Positions 62,428-64,000 of a stretch of 64,000 nt of DNA are shown one piece after another. The notes under the pieces were generated by a model. The model had not been told where the DNA came from. It worked only from the letters and a program-made list of their open reading frames with translations, and made no database searches. The DNA comes from Gracilibacillus kekensis (GTDB lineage: Bacteria; Bacillota; Bacilli; Bacillales; Amphibacillaceae): assembly GCF_900143085.1 (NCBI RefSeq), contig NZ_FRCZ01000010.1:1-64000 (forward strand), written 5' to 3'. Numbering within the stretch: the first letter of the stretch is position 1; each line of letters opens with the position of its first letter. The position numbers and the translations under genes are program-made.

Positions 62428-63708
62428 CTCACTAGTTTCTTGTATCAATTGTTTTAATGCTCTTTGATCATATTTGATCCGTTCTTCAATATTTTCGTGA
62501 ATCTTATTAATTGCCTCTTTAGTCACTTCTGTTCCACTATGGAATTCTTTCATATTGACATCCCATATAAATTGTATCTGCTGGTCTACTGGTTGAGGTT
62601 GACCTATAGTGTCATTGGATAATACCTTCCAAAAAGTGCTTTTCAAGTCATTATTTATATAATATGGATCGTTTTCTGCTTGTTCGTACATATAAAACAT
62701 ATCATTCGCCATCTGTTTAGCAAATTCCCAGGCTATTTCTTTATTATCGCTATCTTCTGCGATTGCGATCGACATACTAGCTTTCTTATCTGTACCCGAA
62801 AGCCCGAACGGCATAGAGGTAACCCCCCATTTACCTTTCTGTTCAGGTACCCACTCTTTTAAATTTTCCATCACATAACTACCCATTTGAAACATAACCA
62901 GTTGATCATCCTGAATTGCCTTTTGACCATTTTCATTCCAAATATTGTAGTACGGACTTAGTCCTTTTTCAGGAACTTCTATTGCTGCATTCGTTAATGT
63001 TTGAAAGTCATTTTCTTTACCTAAATAATTATAATCTTTATCCAAAAAGTAATTTGTTCTTAATAGCATATCTAACATCATATGCTCAGACTCGATAATA
63101 TATTGATCATTATCCTCTAGCTTCTGTGCCATCTCCATCCATTTCTTCTCATCATTTAATAAAGTTGCTAATTTGTCAGGGTCACTTGGATAACCTTTTT
63201 CTGCTAAAATATCTGCTCGGTAAAAGGTTATGTATGGAAAAAACAATAATGGCATAGCAAACATCTCTTGTTTTTCTCTATTAATATAGTTTCTTAACAA
63301 GCCTTCTGGTCTCCGTTCGAAAAATTTTTCGTCATAATAGGGTTCCTGATACAAATTCTCAAATCCACCTATACTGGAAAACTCTCCAAGAACCTCATCA
63401 GGTATGACGTACAAATCTGGTGTTTGACCTGTCATAAGACTGCTGCGATATTCTTCAACTAAATTATTAGTATTTTTAGGAACAATTTTCACCTGTAAAT
63501 CTGGATATCTTTCTAAAAAAATCGGTAATGAATTTTCAAATATATTTTCGTGTGTCCAAATTACCAATTGATCAGACTTCTGTTCCGCCTGTTCTTCTAC
63601 GTTTTGCAAGGCAAGGGAAGATTGATCAAAAGGAATAAGAGCATCTGATTGGCACCCCAGTAAGAGAATCAAACAAATCAGTGTTATTGTTATTCTAGTG
63701 TTTTTCAA
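62410..63708 (-). CDS. extracellular solute-binding lipoprotein, family 1
   Basis: A 432-residue sugar-type binding protein. The signal peptide ends in the lipobox LLLGC with Cys19. QLVIWTHENIFENSLPIFLE opens the mature fold, LLFFPYITFYRADILAEKGY follows, and QDDQLVMFQMGSYVMENL is typical of family 1 proteins. The TTG start has GGAGG 7 nt upstream. No permease or ATPase genes are adjacent. Beyond it upstream is a GGDEF-domain gene on the same strand. Some orphan binding proteins serve as ligand sensors for adjacent signalling proteins, which is possible here. Confidence 0.88.
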   Translation of the reverse strand: MKNTRITITLICLILLLGCQSDALIPFDQSSLALQNVEEQAEQKSDQLVIWTHENIFENSLPIFLERYPDLQVKIVPKNTNNLVEEYRSSLMTGQTPDLYVIPDEVLGEFSSIGGFENLYQEPYYDEKFFERRPEGLLRNYINREKQEMFAMPLLFFPYITFYRADILAEKGYPSDPDKLATLLNDEKKWMEMAQKLEDNDQYIIESEHMMLDMLLRTNYFLDKDYNYLGKENDFQTLTNAAIEVPEKGLSPYYNIWNENGQKAIQDDQLVMFQMGSYVMENLKEWVPEQKGKWGVTSMPFGLSGTDKKASMSIAIAEDSDNKEIAWEFAKQMANDMFYMYEQAENDPYYINNDLKSTFWKVLSNDTIGQPQPVDQQIQFIWDVNMKEFHSGTEVTKEAINKIHENIEERIKYDQRALKQLIQETSEQDIDK

Positions 63709-63828
63709 TTGTTTGCCTCCTAGATGTTTATAAATTGATACGGCAACAAGTCCTCATAAATATTAACGAAACTATTAGTTAATCCTTACTTATATTCTAA
63801 TCTTTATTTTGGAGAGTTACGGTCATAA

Positions 63829-64000
63829 TTAATCGTGTTGATTATGTCGTACTCTTTTCTGTTCATACATTCTGGAATCTGCATAATGTAACAAATCATC
63901 TATCGTCTTGCCATTGTCTGGATAAAAGCTTATCCCTATACTGGCTGTTAATGTCATTTCTTTTCGATTAATTACTAATGGTTGGTTGACAACTTCCATC
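63829..64000 (-). CDS. diguanylate cyclase (GGDEF) C-terminus, partial
   Basis: The last 57 codons of a gene entering from the right edge. LTASIGISFYPDNGKTIDDL, then HYADSRMYEQKRVRHNQHD, is the characteristic end of a GGDEF domain (the SIGIS strand and the ADxxMYxxK helix). Full enzymes make cyclic di-GMP from GTP. The active-site GGDEF itself lies outside the window, so activity cannot be judged. It is 120 bp upstream of the orphan solute-binding lipoprotein. Confidence 0.9.
   Translation of the reverse strand, partial: MEVVNQPLVINRKEMTLTASIGISFYPDNGKTIDDLLHYADSRMYEQKRVRHNQHD

Overview
The window is a low-GC Firmicute chromosome segment. It carries the 5' end of a 16S rRNA gene with the usual Bacillus-type leader, a T-box before leuS, SAM-I riboswitches, good Shine-Dalgarno sites, and the spore genes cwlJ and yjcZ (the latter behind a near-perfect sigma-K promoter). 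This points to a spore-forming member of the Bacillaceae, perhaps of the Gracilibacillus/Virgibacillus/Oceanobacillus group. The genus is a guess.

Layout. 1-3.3 kb: 16S start and leuS with its T-box. 3.7-5.2 kb: ECF sigma factor, zinc-finger anti-sigma factor and small membrane protein, with a recognisable ECF-type promoter. 5.2-6.2 kb: a holin-like type I toxin with a candidate antisense RNA, plus a decayed gene. 6.3-16.1 kb: housekeeping and accessory single genes (an rlmN paralogue, an orphan acetolactate-synthase-like protein, a cold shock protein, DUF488, a luciferase-like oxidoreductase, an esterase, a serine hydrolase, an MFS pump, cwlJ). 16.8-21.5 kb: two divergent sulfur units, cysP-sumT and metI-metC, each behind its own SAM-I riboswitch. 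22-28 kb: a nucleoside ABC importer operon ending in a sulfite-oxidase-like protein and a nucleoside phosphorylase.

28-43.6 kb is the centre of interest: a bacterial microcompartment (BMC) locus. It encodes an ABC sugar importer, an MtnK-like kinase, an MtnA-like isomerase, a class II aldolase, an acylating aldehyde dehydrogenase, PduL, five BMC-H-type shell proteins, one EutN/CcmL vertex protein, a CoA-disulfide reductase, two CoA-transferase subunits and, at its upstream end, an O-acetylhomoserine sulfhydrylase. The aldolase and the sulfhydrylase both end in a linker plus a short amphipathic helix that looks like an encapsulation peptide, and the dehydrogenase starts with one. I infer a metabolosome that takes methylthioribose and/or 5-deoxyribose through the DHAP-shunt chemistry: kinase, isomerase, then cleavage to DHAP and a volatile aldehyde inside the shell. 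The sulfhydrylase suggests that a thiol is captured as methionine. The nucleoside importer and phosphorylase next door could supply the same sugar 1-phosphate from 5'-deoxy or 5'-methylthio nucleosides.

43.7-46.4 kb: TauE/SafE permease, SDR dehydrogenase, AEC transporter. 46.6-49.2 kb: lipM, lipA and a HAD phosphatase. 50.1 kb: yjcZ. 50.4-53.7 kb: a GH127 glycosidase divergent from an AraC regulator. 54.3-57.9 kb: ddl, a membrane-anchored MurF-like ligase and an alpha/beta hydrolase. 58.4-64 kb: bioY under a BirA-type operator, small genes, a large protein with a degenerate KaiC-like N-terminus and a PEP/pyruvate-binding domain, an orphan solute-binding lipoprotein and the tail of a GGDEF protein.

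A dispersed family of paired, inverted, hairpin-forming repeats (about 380 bp when intact) lies in the intergenic spaces near 3.4, 16.4, 21.8 and 49.5 kb. No transposase, prophage or CRISPR array was seen.
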